Assembly: GCA_022801595.1 (NCBI GenBank)
Contig: JAAWSO010000002.1
Span: forward strand, 143,663-207,662
Direction of reading: 5' to 3'
Source of the DNA: Clostridiales bacterium
GTDB taxonomy: Bacteria; Bacillota; Clostridia; Oscillospirales; Acutalibacteraceae
DNA: 64,000 nucleotides
The position numbers were made by a program, and so were the translations under genes. How positions within the stretch are numbered: the first letter of the stretch is position 1; each line of letters opens with the position of its first letter. Below the pieces are notes generated by a model. That model was given only the letters and a program-made list of their open reading frames with translations. It ran no database searches and was not told where the DNA came from. Positions 18,163 to 26,527 of this stretch are shown one piece after another.

Positions 18163-18532
18163 CTTGAGCACGCTCCTTTTTATTCTGTTGGGCTAAAAAT
18201 TCGGCAAATTCTAAAAGTTCGCTCTGTTTGGTCTGAGGCAAGGTGCGGTAATAGCAAATGATTTGCTGTTCCTTTTTTTGGAGATCTGTGCTGCAATTTT
18301 TTTTTTCGGTATTTTCGTTTGCATCAAACTGAAAAAATTCCTCCAATGTCACGTGGAATATTTTCACTAAAATCAGTAGAGTCGGAATATCCGGTGAGGT
18401 AAATCCGGTTTCATAGTAGGAATAGGTGGAGCGATTTATGCCGAGAACATTTGCGATTTGCTGCTGGGTGAAACCACGTTCCTTACGCAGTTGGCGGAGT
18501 CGATGACAGATTTTAGGATTTAGATTTTCCAA
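18152..18532 (-). CDS. XRE-family helix-turn-helix regulator
   Basis: LRQLRKERGFTQQQIANVLGINRSTYSYYETGFTSPDIPTLLILVKIFHV. Confidence 0.88.
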   Translation of the reverse strand: MENLNPKICHRLRQLRKERGFTQQQIANVLGINRSTYSYYETGFTSPDIPTLLILVKIFHVTLEEFFQFDANENTEKKNCSTDLQKKEQQIICYYRTLPQTKQSELLEFAEFLAQQNKKERAQDAE

Positions 18533-18717
18533 ATTTTATCCTACCTTTTCATTCATTTATCATATTTTGAGAGCTTTTTTTGGTCAATTTGATATTTTAA
18601 AAATACATTTTTTAAATAAAGTATAATTTAACAAGGTAAAAAAGTCAAAATAAATTCCTTGATAATGCATAATTTAGAAAAAACGATGCTAAAATTATAC
18701 AAGGAGTGATTTTGATT

Positions 18718-19026
18718 ATGTTTGAAGATTTATTCTATAAAAGACTCACACAGCTTCGGATGGAAAAAGGTGTATCCGCAAGAGATATGAGTTTATCCAT
18801 TGGACAAAGTCCAAGTTATATTAATGGATTAGAAAATCGACATAGTCTTCCAGCAATGGATAGTTTCTTTAATATTTGTGATTATTTCCACATTACTCCA
18901 AAAGAATTTTTTAATGATGGAGTAGAAGCTCCCACAAAACTGCAAGAAGCGTTAAAAGCATTGGAACCCTTGAGCGCAGAGCAGCTTTCTCATATTATTG
19001 CTATTGCAAAAGATATGAAGAGGTAA
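18718..19026 (+). CDS. XRE-family helix-turn-helix protein
   Basis: RLTQLRMEKGVSARDMSLSIGQSPSYINGLENRHSLPAMDSFFNICDYFHI. Confidence 0.8.
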   Translation: MFEDLFYKRLTQLRMEKGVSARDMSLSIGQSPSYINGLENRHSLPAMDSFFNICDYFHITPKEFFNDGVEAPTKLQEALKALEPLSAEQLSHIIAIAKDMKR

Positions 19027-19076
19027 TACACCTCGGTAAAGTTACTAAAAATATGGTAACTTTACCGAGGTGTATT
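19025..19076. repeat. perfect 21-bp inverted repeat, 10-nt loop
   Basis: AATACACCTCGGTAAAGTTAC taaaaatatg GTAACTTTACCGAGGTGTATT; begins inside the stop codon of the XRE gene. Confidence 0.95.
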
Positions 19077-19330
19077 GTCGATTAGTTACATTTTATATAG
19101 TGTTTCAGGAAAAAATTAACCAATTATATGAAAGTTCCCGTAGAAAATGGATATTAATATTTCAATTCGCTTAAGGATTTGTTTCCAGTGTAGGGTGGAA
19201 GATATTGATAGAAAATCAGAAGCTATGATTCGATGATTAAGATTTTGGGTTTGTTTCCTACCATATAATTTATCATAATTTTATCAAAAAGTCTATATAT
19301 CGTCTTATTAATTGGCTGAAAAAATTTACA

Positions 19331-19612
19331 ATGAAAAGAAACGATAATAATGGAACTGAGATGAAACATGTGGATGTCTGTCAAGCAATCGCGGAACGAT
19401 TTTTGCAATTGTGTAAAGAAAAAAATACAAATCCCAATAAGCTGGCGCAATGGTCTGGGGTTCCACCCTCTACATTGAAAAGTATTTTATACGGAACAAG
19501 TAAAAATCCTGGCGCTGTTACCATAAAAAAACTTTGCGATGGTTTGGGAATTTCGATGGCGGAGTTTTTTGATTGCGAGCTTTTTTATCAATTGGAACAA
19601 GAAATTCGATAA
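19331..19612 (+). CDS. HTH (Cro/C1-type) protein
   Basis: LCKEKNTNPNKLAQWSGVPPSTLKSILYGTSKNPGAVTIKKLCDGLGISMAEFFD. Start may be internal (ATG at 19361). Confidence 0.8.
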   Translation: MKRNDNNGTEMKHVDVCQAIAERFLQLCKEKNTNPNKLAQWSGVPPSTLKSILYGTSKNPGAVTIKKLCDGLGISMAEFFDCELFYQLEQEIR

Positions 19613-19677
19613 GGATTTAAGAGAGTTAATTTCCCTAAAAAATATTAGATATTTCGTGAAAATTTTCGACAAGCAGC

Positions 19678-19839
19678 ATGGGAGTATTAGTAGATATGGG
19701 CGCGCTGTCTTTTTACTTTGCCTGCTTTTACTATATTAAGAATGACCAATTTGCTTCAAACCGGATTTCTCTCTGGACGAAACTTTTATGTTTCCTTGTT
19801 GGAAGCATTGGGAGTGGGACGAAGCTTTTGAATGCCTAA
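19678..19839 (+). CDS. putative small hydrophobic peptide (53 aa)
   Basis: ATG...TAA frame MGVLVDMGALSFYFACFYYIKNDQFASNRISLWTKLLCFLVGSIGSGTKLLNA; no strong RBS; absent from the ORF track because of length. Confidence 0.25.
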   Translation: MGVLVDMGALSFYFACFYYIKNDQFASNRISLWTKLLCFLVGSIGSGTKLLNA

Positions 19840-19923
19840 GCATAAGAAAATTTTTCTGTTCCGCGAAACGAGGTACGAGCACATGGGGGAACGCAATGGT
19901 GGTTCACCGCCTAAAAATTTCTC

Positions 19924-19952
19924 TTGACAAACACGGGAGAAAGGAATATTCT
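19924..19952 (+). promoter_or_regulatory. promoter of the T-box/ilv transcript
   Basis: TTGACA - 17 nt - TATTCT; alternative -10 TATAAT at 19954 with a long spacer. Confidence 0.5.
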
Positions 19953-19974
19953 ATATAATAACATAAGAAACACA

Positions 19975-20254
19975 CAAAATGCGTCGATAGGGAACACACA
20001 CAGGGATTCCTGATTGCAGAGAGCCGTCGGTAGGTGCGAGGCGGTGCAGCCCCGGTGTTACATCCCCCTGGAGCAGGCAGCAGAACCGCCCTTTTTCTAA
20101 ATGGTTAGTAAGCGTCGCCCGGTTTCCCTCCGTTATCGGGGAATGCATTGCTAGATGCAGCGAAGTGGCCGCTTTTGAGCGGCAAGTAGAGTGGTACCGC
20201 GGAGATTCCGGTCTTCGTCTCTGGAAATTGGAGACGAAGACCGTTTTATTTTTT
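19975..20254 (+). ncRNA. T-box leader upstream of ilvB, probable Ile specifier (AUC at 20062-20064)
   Basis: T-box sequence AAGTAGAGTGGTACCGCGG at 20184-20202, followed by terminator GGTCTTCGTCTC...GAGACGAAGACC-GTTTTATTTTTT; Stem I elements CAGAGAGCC and AUC-CCCCU-GGAG. Confidence 0.9.
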
Positions 20255-20295
20255 CGCAAGCCAGAAAAATCAAATTTTATAAAGGAGAATCCATT

Positions 20296-22017
20296 ATGCT
20301 GTTAACAGGTGCTCAAATCATTATGGAATGCTTGTTGGAACAACAGGTCGATACGGTCTTTGGCTATCCCGGCGGAGCCGTGCTGAATATTTATGACGCT
20401 CTTTACGAGTATAGCGATCAGATCAACCACATTTGTACTGCCCACGAACAGGGCGCCGCCCATGCTGCTGACGGTTACGCTCGTTCCAGTGGGAAAACCG
20501 GCGTGTGTATCGCTACCTCTGGTCCTGGAGCGACCAATTTAGTCACCGGGATTGCTACCGCTTACATGGACTCTGTTCCAATGGTGGCCATTACTGGCAA
20601 CGTAAATTTGAATCTTTTGGGCCTAGATAGTTTCCAGGAGGTAGACATCACCGGCATCACGATGCCGATTACCAAGCATAACTTTCTGGTCAAGAAGGTG
20701 GAGTATTTAGCCGATACCCTGCGCCATGCTTTCCGCATTGCAAACGAAGGGCGGAAAGGCCCGGTTCTGGTGGATATCCCCAAGGACATCACCGCCCAGA
20801 AATGTGAGTTTACGCCGGTAAAGGATGTAGTGCATCAGAAATTTGACGAGGCCGCAGAGCATGCTATGCATCTTCCTGTAGCAAAACCCGCGGAGGCTCC
20901 CAAAGAATGCCGTCTGAAAAAAGCCTTAGAGCTGCTGCAAAATAGCAAACGCCCGTTCCTTTATACCGGTGGTGGCTTGTTGGCCGCGGAAGCTTCTTCG
21001 GAATTGGCGGAACTGGCGGAAAAATTGGACGCTCCAGTTTCCTCCTCCCTCATGTGTCAGGGCGGTTTTGACCAGTCCAGCCCTCGTTATCTGGGTATGC
21101 TTGGCATGCATGGAACCATGAGCTCTGCCCAAGCCTTGAAGAACTGCGATTTGTTTGTCGCAGTCGGCACCCGTTTTTCCGACCGTGTGATCTGCAATTC
21201 CGGTTTATTCGCCAAACATTGCCCGATCATTCAGGTTGATATCGACCCGGCGGAATTTGATAAGAATATTGGAGTCAATGTAAAACTGTGCGGCGACGCA
21301 AAAGAAATTTTGACCATCCTCAATGCCCGCCTACCACAACAGTCCCATCCAGAATGGATGGCGGAAATTTCCAGTTGGAAAAAGGAGTATCCTCTGCGCC
21401 AGGTAACCAAAAATGAAAATGGCGTCACCCCACAGATGGTTCTGGAAGCCCTCCACGACCTGACCGGCAGGGAGTCGATTCTTACCACGGAAGTTGGCCA
21501 GCATCAGATGTGGGCGGCTCAATTCTATGAATTCCAGCGGCCCCGCCAGTTTATCACCTCCGGCGGCTTGGGCACCATGGGTTTTGGCCTAGGCGCCGCT
21601 CTGGGCGCTCAAATGGCGAATCCAGATCGCAAAGTGATCAATATCGCTGGCGACGGCAGTTTTCACATGAACTGTAATGAGTTGTCTACCGCCGTGAAAT
21701 ATAACATTCCAATTGTAGAATTGATTTTGGACAATACGGTGCTGGGTATGGTGCGCCAATGGCAAAAGCTGTTTTATGACCACCGTTTTTCTCAGACTAC
21801 CCTGGATAAGGCGACCAATTATGAAAAGCTGGCGGAGGCGTTTGGTTTGAAGGCCTACACCATTGCGAAGAAGGAAGAGATTGCGCCGGTTCTGAAAGAA
21901 GCTTTGTCTCAGAAAGGGCCGGTTTTGGTTCACTGTTACATTGATAAGGATATCAACGTATTGCCAATGGTGCCTGCAGGAGCTTCGGCGGAGGAACCAA
22001 TTTTGGAAATGGAATAA
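20296..22017 (+). CDS. ilvB: acetolactate synthase large subunit
   Basis: TPP enzyme motifs: VFGYPGGAVLNIYDAL, AAHAADGYARSSGKTGVCIATSGPGATNLVTG, NIAGDGSFHMNCNEL. Confidence 0.96.
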   Translation: MLLTGAQIIMECLLEQQVDTVFGYPGGAVLNIYDALYEYSDQINHICTAHEQGAAHAADGYARSSGKTGVCIATSGPGATNLVTGIATAYMDSVPMVAITGNVNLNLLGLDSFQEVDITGITMPITKHNFLVKKVEYLADTLRHAFRIANEGRKGPVLVDIPKDITAQKCEFTPVKDVVHQKFDEAAEHAMHLPVAKPAEAPKECRLKKALELLQNSKRPFLYTGGGLLAAEASSELAELAEKLDAPVSSSLMCQGGFDQSSPRYLGMLGMHGTMSSAQALKNCDLFVAVGTRFSDRVICNSGLFAKHCPIIQVDIDPAEFDKNIGVNVKLCGDAKEILTILNARLPQQSHPEWMAEISSWKKEYPLRQVTKNENGVTPQMVLEALHDLTGRESILTTEVGQHQMWAAQFYEFQRPRQFITSGGLGTMGFGLGAALGAQMANPDRKVINIAGDGSFHMNCNELSTAVKYNIPIVELILDNTVLGMVRQWQKLFYDHRFSQTTLDKATNYEKLAEAFGLKAYTIAKKEEIAPVLKEALSQKGPVLVHCYIDKDINVLPMVPAGASAEEPILEME

Positions 22018-22030
22018 GGAGGAACACACC

Positions 22031-22525
22031 ATGAGTTACCACGATAATACGGAACGCGACTATGTATTGTCTGTTTTGGCGCAGAATAATTCCGGGGTTT
22101 TGCTGCGGATTGCCGGCCTGTTCAGCCGCCGCTGCTACAACATCAAAAGCATTGTGGCCGCCCAGACCGAAGACGCCGCTCATTCTCAAATGATCATTGT
22201 GGTTCAGGGGGATGACCGGATTGTTCGCCAGGTGGATAAGCAGCTGAGTAAACTGGTGGAGGTGGAGCAGGTTACTGTGCTCAATGACGACAGCGCCGTG
22301 GTACGGGAGCACCTGTTGATGAAGGTGGAGCGTACCGCCGCCACCACAGATCATTTGATGGCGATTGCCAACGTGTTCCATGCTAATGTGCTGAACGTAA
22401 CCGAGAACAACATGATTGTGGAGTTGACTGGCAGCGCTCAGACTTTGAATTCCTTTGTGGAGTGCTATAAGCCATACAAGATCCAAAAGATTCTGCGCAC
22501 TGGTTCCATGGCCATGGAGAAATAA
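22031..22525 (+). CDS. ilvN: acetolactate synthase small subunit
   Basis: ACT-domain protein: LSVLAQNNSGVLLRIAGLFSRRCYNIKSI; directly after ilvB. Confidence 0.93.
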   Translation: MSYHDNTERDYVLSVLAQNNSGVLLRIAGLFSRRCYNIKSIVAAQTEDAAHSQMIIVVQGDDRIVRQVDKQLSKLVEVEQVTVLNDDSAVVREHLLMKVERTAATTDHLMAIANVFHANVLNVTENNMIVELTGSAQTLNSFVECYKPYKIQKILRTGSMAMEK

Positions 22526-22552
22526 ACAACAAGCGATAGGGAGATTGACAAG

Positions 22553-23782
22553 ATGCTGACATTAGATAAAGTTTATCACGCGGCGTTTGTGCTGCGGGAC
22601 GTTATCCGTAAAACCGACCTGATCCATGCGCCGAACATCAACCCGGAAAGCGAGATTTATCTGAAAACCGAAAATTTACAGGTAACTGGTTCTTTTAAGG
22701 TGCGGGGAGCGTATTACAAAATATCCCAGCTTTCGGAAGAAGAAAAAGCAAAGGGGGTTATCGCTTGTTCCGCAGGGAACCACGCCCAGGGCGTAGCTTT
22801 GGCCGCCACAAAAAACGGCATCCAATCTCTGATTTGTATCCCGGATGGCGCCCCGATTTCCAAGGTGGAGGCCACGAAAAAATATGGCGCCGACGTTCTC
22901 CTGGTGAATGGGGTTTATGACGACGCGTACAACAAAGCCCGGGAAATCCAGGAGCAGGAGGGCAGCACCTTTATCCATCCCTTTGACGATGAGGATGTGA
23001 TTGCCGGGCAGGGGAGCATCGGACTGGAGCTGCTGGATCAATTGCCGGATTTGGACGCAGTCATTGTACCCATTGGCGGCGGCGGCTTGATCGGCGGAGT
23101 TGCTTTCGCCATCAAATCTTTGAATCCCAACTGCAAGGTGTATGGGGTGCAGGCAAGCGGCGCACCGTCTATGTACAATTCCATCGCCCGCCACGAGCGG
23201 GAAACATTGTCCAATGTATCCACTATTGCAGACGGCATTGCCGTCAAGCAGCCGGGTCAGTTGACCTATGAGCTGTGTGAAAAATACGTGGATGAAATTG
23301 TCACGGTGACCGACGACGAGGTTTCCACTGCGATCCTGGCTTTGATTGAGCAGCAGAAGCTGATTGCCGAAGGAGCCGGCGCGGTAGCGGTAGCGGCCGC
23401 CTTGTTTAATAAGGTGGATGTGAAGGGCAAGAAAGTCGTTTGTTTGGTGTCTGGAGGCAACATCGACGTAACCATTTTGTCCCGTGTCATTACCCGCGGC
23501 TTGCTTAAGGCTGGGCGTTCCGCAGATATCACAGTAGAATTGATGGATAAGCCAGGACAGCTCCGGGATGTTTCCGCAATTATTGCAGAGTTGGGAGGCA
23601 ATGTGGTTTCGGTGCATCATGACCGTTCGGGAGAAAACACCCATATCGACGCCTGCTATCTGCACTTGGTGATGGAGACCAAGGATCACGCCCATATCGC
23701 ACAAATCCGCAAGGCGCTGACCGATCATGGATATAAAATCATTAGCCAATCCTGCACATATTTACCGGAACAGACAGAATAA
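22553..23782 (+). CDS. ilvA: threonine ammonia-lyase with C-terminal ACT domain
   Basis: ENLQVTGSFKVRGAYYKI PLP-lysine motif, CSAGNHAQGVAL, PIGGGGLIGG, C-terminal ACT-like region. Confidence 0.93.
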   Translation: MLTLDKVYHAAFVLRDVIRKTDLIHAPNINPESEIYLKTENLQVTGSFKVRGAYYKISQLSEEEKAKGVIACSAGNHAQGVALAATKNGIQSLICIPDGAPISKVEATKKYGADVLLVNGVYDDAYNKAREIQEQEGSTFIHPFDDEDVIAGQGSIGLELLDQLPDLDAVIVPIGGGGLIGGVAFAIKSLNPNCKVYGVQASGAPSMYNSIARHERETLSNVSTIADGIAVKQPGQLTYELCEKYVDEIVTVTDDEVSTAILALIEQQKLIAEGAGAVAVAAALFNKVDVKGKKVVCLVSGGNIDVTILSRVITRGLLKAGRSADITVELMDKPGQLRDVSAIIAELGGNVVSVHHDRSGENTHIDACYLHLVMETKDHAHIAQIRKALTDHGYKIISQSCTYLPEQTE

Positions 23783-23813
23783 GTTTGGAGATTAGAAAAA
23801 GGGGAAATGCATC

Positions 23814-24188
23814 ATGATGAAAAAAGTTTCAACAGAGAAAGCTCCGGCAGCCATTGGCCCATACTCCCAGGCGATCCTTGCTGGAAATCTGCTGTATTCC
23901 AGCGGCCAGATTCCGATTGATCCGGCTACCGGAAATTTGGTGGACGGGGATGTGACCGCACAAGCCGAGCAGGTGATGAAGAATTTGCAAGCTGTGTTGG
24001 AGGCAGGCGGAACCTCCTTTGAGCGGGTGGTCAAAGCGACCTGTTTCTTGGCTGATATGGAGGATTTCGCGGCTTTTAACGAGGTCTATGAGAAGTATTT
24101 TGTCAGTAAGCCGGCCCGTTCCTGCGTGGCTGTGAAACGGCTGCCCAAAAACGCGCTGGTAGAAGTAGAAGTTACCGCTTTGCTCTAA
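23814..24188 (+). CDS. ridA: RidA family reactive intermediate/imine deaminase
   Basis: [31 protein letters not shown] and [22 protein letters not shown]. Confidence 0.95.
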   Translation: MMKKVSTEKAPAAIGPYSQAILAGNLLYSSGQIPIDPATGNLVDGDVTAQAEQVMKNLQAVLEAGGTSFERVVKATCFLADMEDFAAFNEVYEKYFVSKPARSCVAVKRLPKNALVEVEVTALL

Positions 24189-24191
24189 AGG

Positions 24192-24250
24192 AAAAAATTC
24201 ACGGTATGTTGTGACCAAAAATTGGAACAATAATGCCGTGAATTTTTTGT
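24192..24250 (+). terminator. intrinsic terminator after ridA
   Basis: AAAAAATTCACGG...CCGTGAATTTTTTG stem, T-run. Confidence 0.75.
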
Positions 24251-24431
24251 TTGGGTTACAATTTATTTGCAAATCCGAATGCGCAGGTGTGGTACAATAA
24301 ACACACAGAGGCAGCAATGCGTGCGACGGTACTTTTTAAAAAGGAACGGTACTGCGCAATGTGCCTACCACAGCTGTAAACTACAAAACAAAAGCAAAAA
24401 TTTTTTCCAAAAATAAGGAGGCAGATTTCGG

Positions 24432-26117
24432 ATGAAATTTTCTCAAATGGAATATCAACGGCCCGACATGGAACGGTTGGTGCAGGGGTATCAAGTTATC
24501 ACCGAGGAGTTTCCAAAGTGTTCATCATCCGAGGAACAAATGCAGTGTATTCTGCGTCATGAAAAGATGTTTGCAGAATACCAGACCATGAGTACCCTAG
24601 CTTTTATTCGCCACAGCATTGACACTACCGACGAGTTTTACGATAAAGAGCATGGCTTTTTCAACGAAAATTCCCCGGAGCTTCAGGAATATATTCAAGC
24701 CTTTAAAAAGGCAGTGGTACAGTCTCGATTCCGCCGTGAGCTGGAGGAGAAATTAGGAAAGCTGTTTTTCCGCAACATTGAGATTTCGCTCAAGACCTTT
24801 TCCCCGGAGATTATCGACTTGCTCAAGGAAGAAAACCAGTTGACCACAGAATATGAAAAGCTGCTGGCTTCCGCAAAAATTCCATTTGATGGCGAGGAGC
24901 TGAATTTATCCAGTATCATCAAATATCAGCAGTCAGAAGATCGGGAAATCCGCAAGCAAGCTTGGAAAAAGACCGCGGAATTCTTTTCTGCCAATCAGCA
25001 AAAACTGGATGAACTGTATGATAAGCTGGTGAAAAACCGGGATCAGCAAGCCAAGAAATTGGGCTATGACAATTTTATTCAGCTTGGTTACGACCGTTTG
25101 GGACGCAATTGTTATCAAGCGGATGAGGTGAAAATTTTCCGGGAGCAGATTGTTAAGGATTTGGTGCCAGTCACACAGAAAATCCGGGAAAACCAAAAGA
25201 AACGGGTTGGGCTGCCTCACATTGGATTTGTGGATGTCAACGCTTATTTCCCAGACGGCAATCCCAAACCTCAGGGTGGCGCTCAAGAACTGGTGCAGGC
25301 GGCGCAAAAAATGTACGATGAAATGAGCCCGGTGACCGGGGAGTTTTTCCGGTTTATGCGGGAAAATGAGCTGTTTGATCTGGAAAGCAAACATGGCAAG
25401 CAGGGAGGCGGCTATTGCACAGAACTGACCAGCTATCGTTCTCCTTTTATTTTTTCTAACTTCAATGGAACCTCCGGGGATGTGGATGTTTTGACCCATG
25501 AGGCCGGCCATGCGTTGGAAACGTATTTGCTGCGCGACGTGGAAATCCGGGAAAATGCGGAGTATACCATGGAAACTGCCGAGGTACATTCGATGTCTAT
25601 GGAACTGTTTGCCCGGCCTTGGTGCGAATTGTTTTTCGGCAAGGATACAGAAAAATTCCTGGTGTATCAGTTGGAATCGGCCTTAAATTTTATTCCTTAT
25701 GGCTGTATGGTGGATGAATTCCAGCACCTTGTTTATGAAAAGCCAGATTTATCCCCGGAGGAGCGGAAAGAAGTTTGGCTGAAGCTGGAGAACAAGTATC
25801 GGCCTTGGATGGATTTTGAAGGGTTGGAATTTTTCCAGGATGGAGGCGGCTATCAGCGTCAGCACCATATCTATTCTTTTCCGTTCTATTATATTGATTA
25901 CTGTTTGGCCCAAACGGTGGCCTTGGAATTCTGGTCCGCTTCCAATCAAGATTGGCAAGAAGCCTTTGACCGATATTTGGAATTCCTCAAACAGAGCGGC
26001 GACCATACTTTTGTCCAGGTGGTGGAGCAGGCTGGTTTGAAACTGCCGTTCCGGCCAAACTGCTTGGAGGCTTTGAGCCAAGAAATTCTAAAGTGGGTGG
26101 AAAAAGCGGCCCTCTAG
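24432..26117 (+). CDS. M3 family oligoendopeptidase
   Basis: DVLTHEAGHALETYLL (HExxH-type zinc site), YDNFIQLGYDRLGR; overall PepF-like. Confidence 0.92.
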   Translation: MKFSQMEYQRPDMERLVQGYQVITEEFPKCSSSEEQMQCILRHEKMFAEYQTMSTLAFIRHSIDTTDEFYDKEHGFFNENSPELQEYIQAFKKAVVQSRFRRELEEKLGKLFFRNIEISLKTFSPEIIDLLKEENQLTTEYEKLLASAKIPFDGEELNLSSIIKYQQSEDREIRKQAWKKTAEFFSANQQKLDELYDKLVKNRDQQAKKLGYDNFIQLGYDRLGRNCYQADEVKIFREQIVKDLVPVTQKIRENQKKRVGLPHIGFVDVNAYFPDGNPKPQGGAQELVQAAQKMYDEMSPVTGEFFRFMRENELFDLESKHGKQGGGYCTELTSYRSPFIFSNFNGTSGDVDVLTHEAGHALETYLLRDVEIRENAEYTMETAEVHSMSMELFARPWCELFFGKDTEKFLVYQLESALNFIPYGCMVDEFQHLVYEKPDLSPEERKEVWLKLENKYRPWMDFEGLEFFQDGGGYQRQHHIYSFPFYYIDYCLAQTVALEFWSASNQDWQEAFDRYLEFLKQSGDHTFVQVVEQAGLKLPFRPNCLEALSQEILKWVEKAAL

Positions 26118-26423
26118 CCGGGCTGCGAGCTGTCTTTTTCGTTCGAGGTCAACGAGTTGACGTTTGGTTCGTGGGTACGTTGGTCTCTCGCTTGGCTGAC
26201 AGAGAAATTGCTTCCTGCTGCGGGCGCGCCAATTTTTTTTCTCACTCTAACACAAACGGATTTCTTCTGCCTTTTCCTCTCAAAGGCAGCGAGGCGTTGA
26301 GGGGGCAATCCCAGCTTTTCGACGTAACAATAGACTTTATCCTCCTATCCAACGACCAGGAGGGGAGGATTGAATATGAAACCGTGAGCAACCCGATCAA
26401 GGAGGGCATTTCTCATGGATCGG

Positions 26424-26469
26424 AAAAAACCAGCACGCAGATAAAAGCCTTCTGTGTGCTGGTCTTTTT
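26424..26469. terminator. bidirectional terminator downstream of the SpoVB-like gene
   Basis: ACCAGCACGCAG...CTGTGTGCTGGT with A- and T-runs on either side. Confidence 0.75.
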
Positions 26470-26527
26470 GTATGTGGATCCAAATTTCCGGTATCGGCCG
26501 GATGAACAGCGGACGAATATGAGGAAA

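Noticed and set aside
22676-23749. 357-aa minus-strand ORF opposite ilvA
   Set aside because: Shadow ORF; the plus strand carries clear PLP-enzyme motifs.
24300-24400. Repeated CGGTACT motif upstream of pepF considered as a small RNA or T-box-like element
   Set aside because: Only short direct repeats; no consistent long stem or terminator before the start codon.
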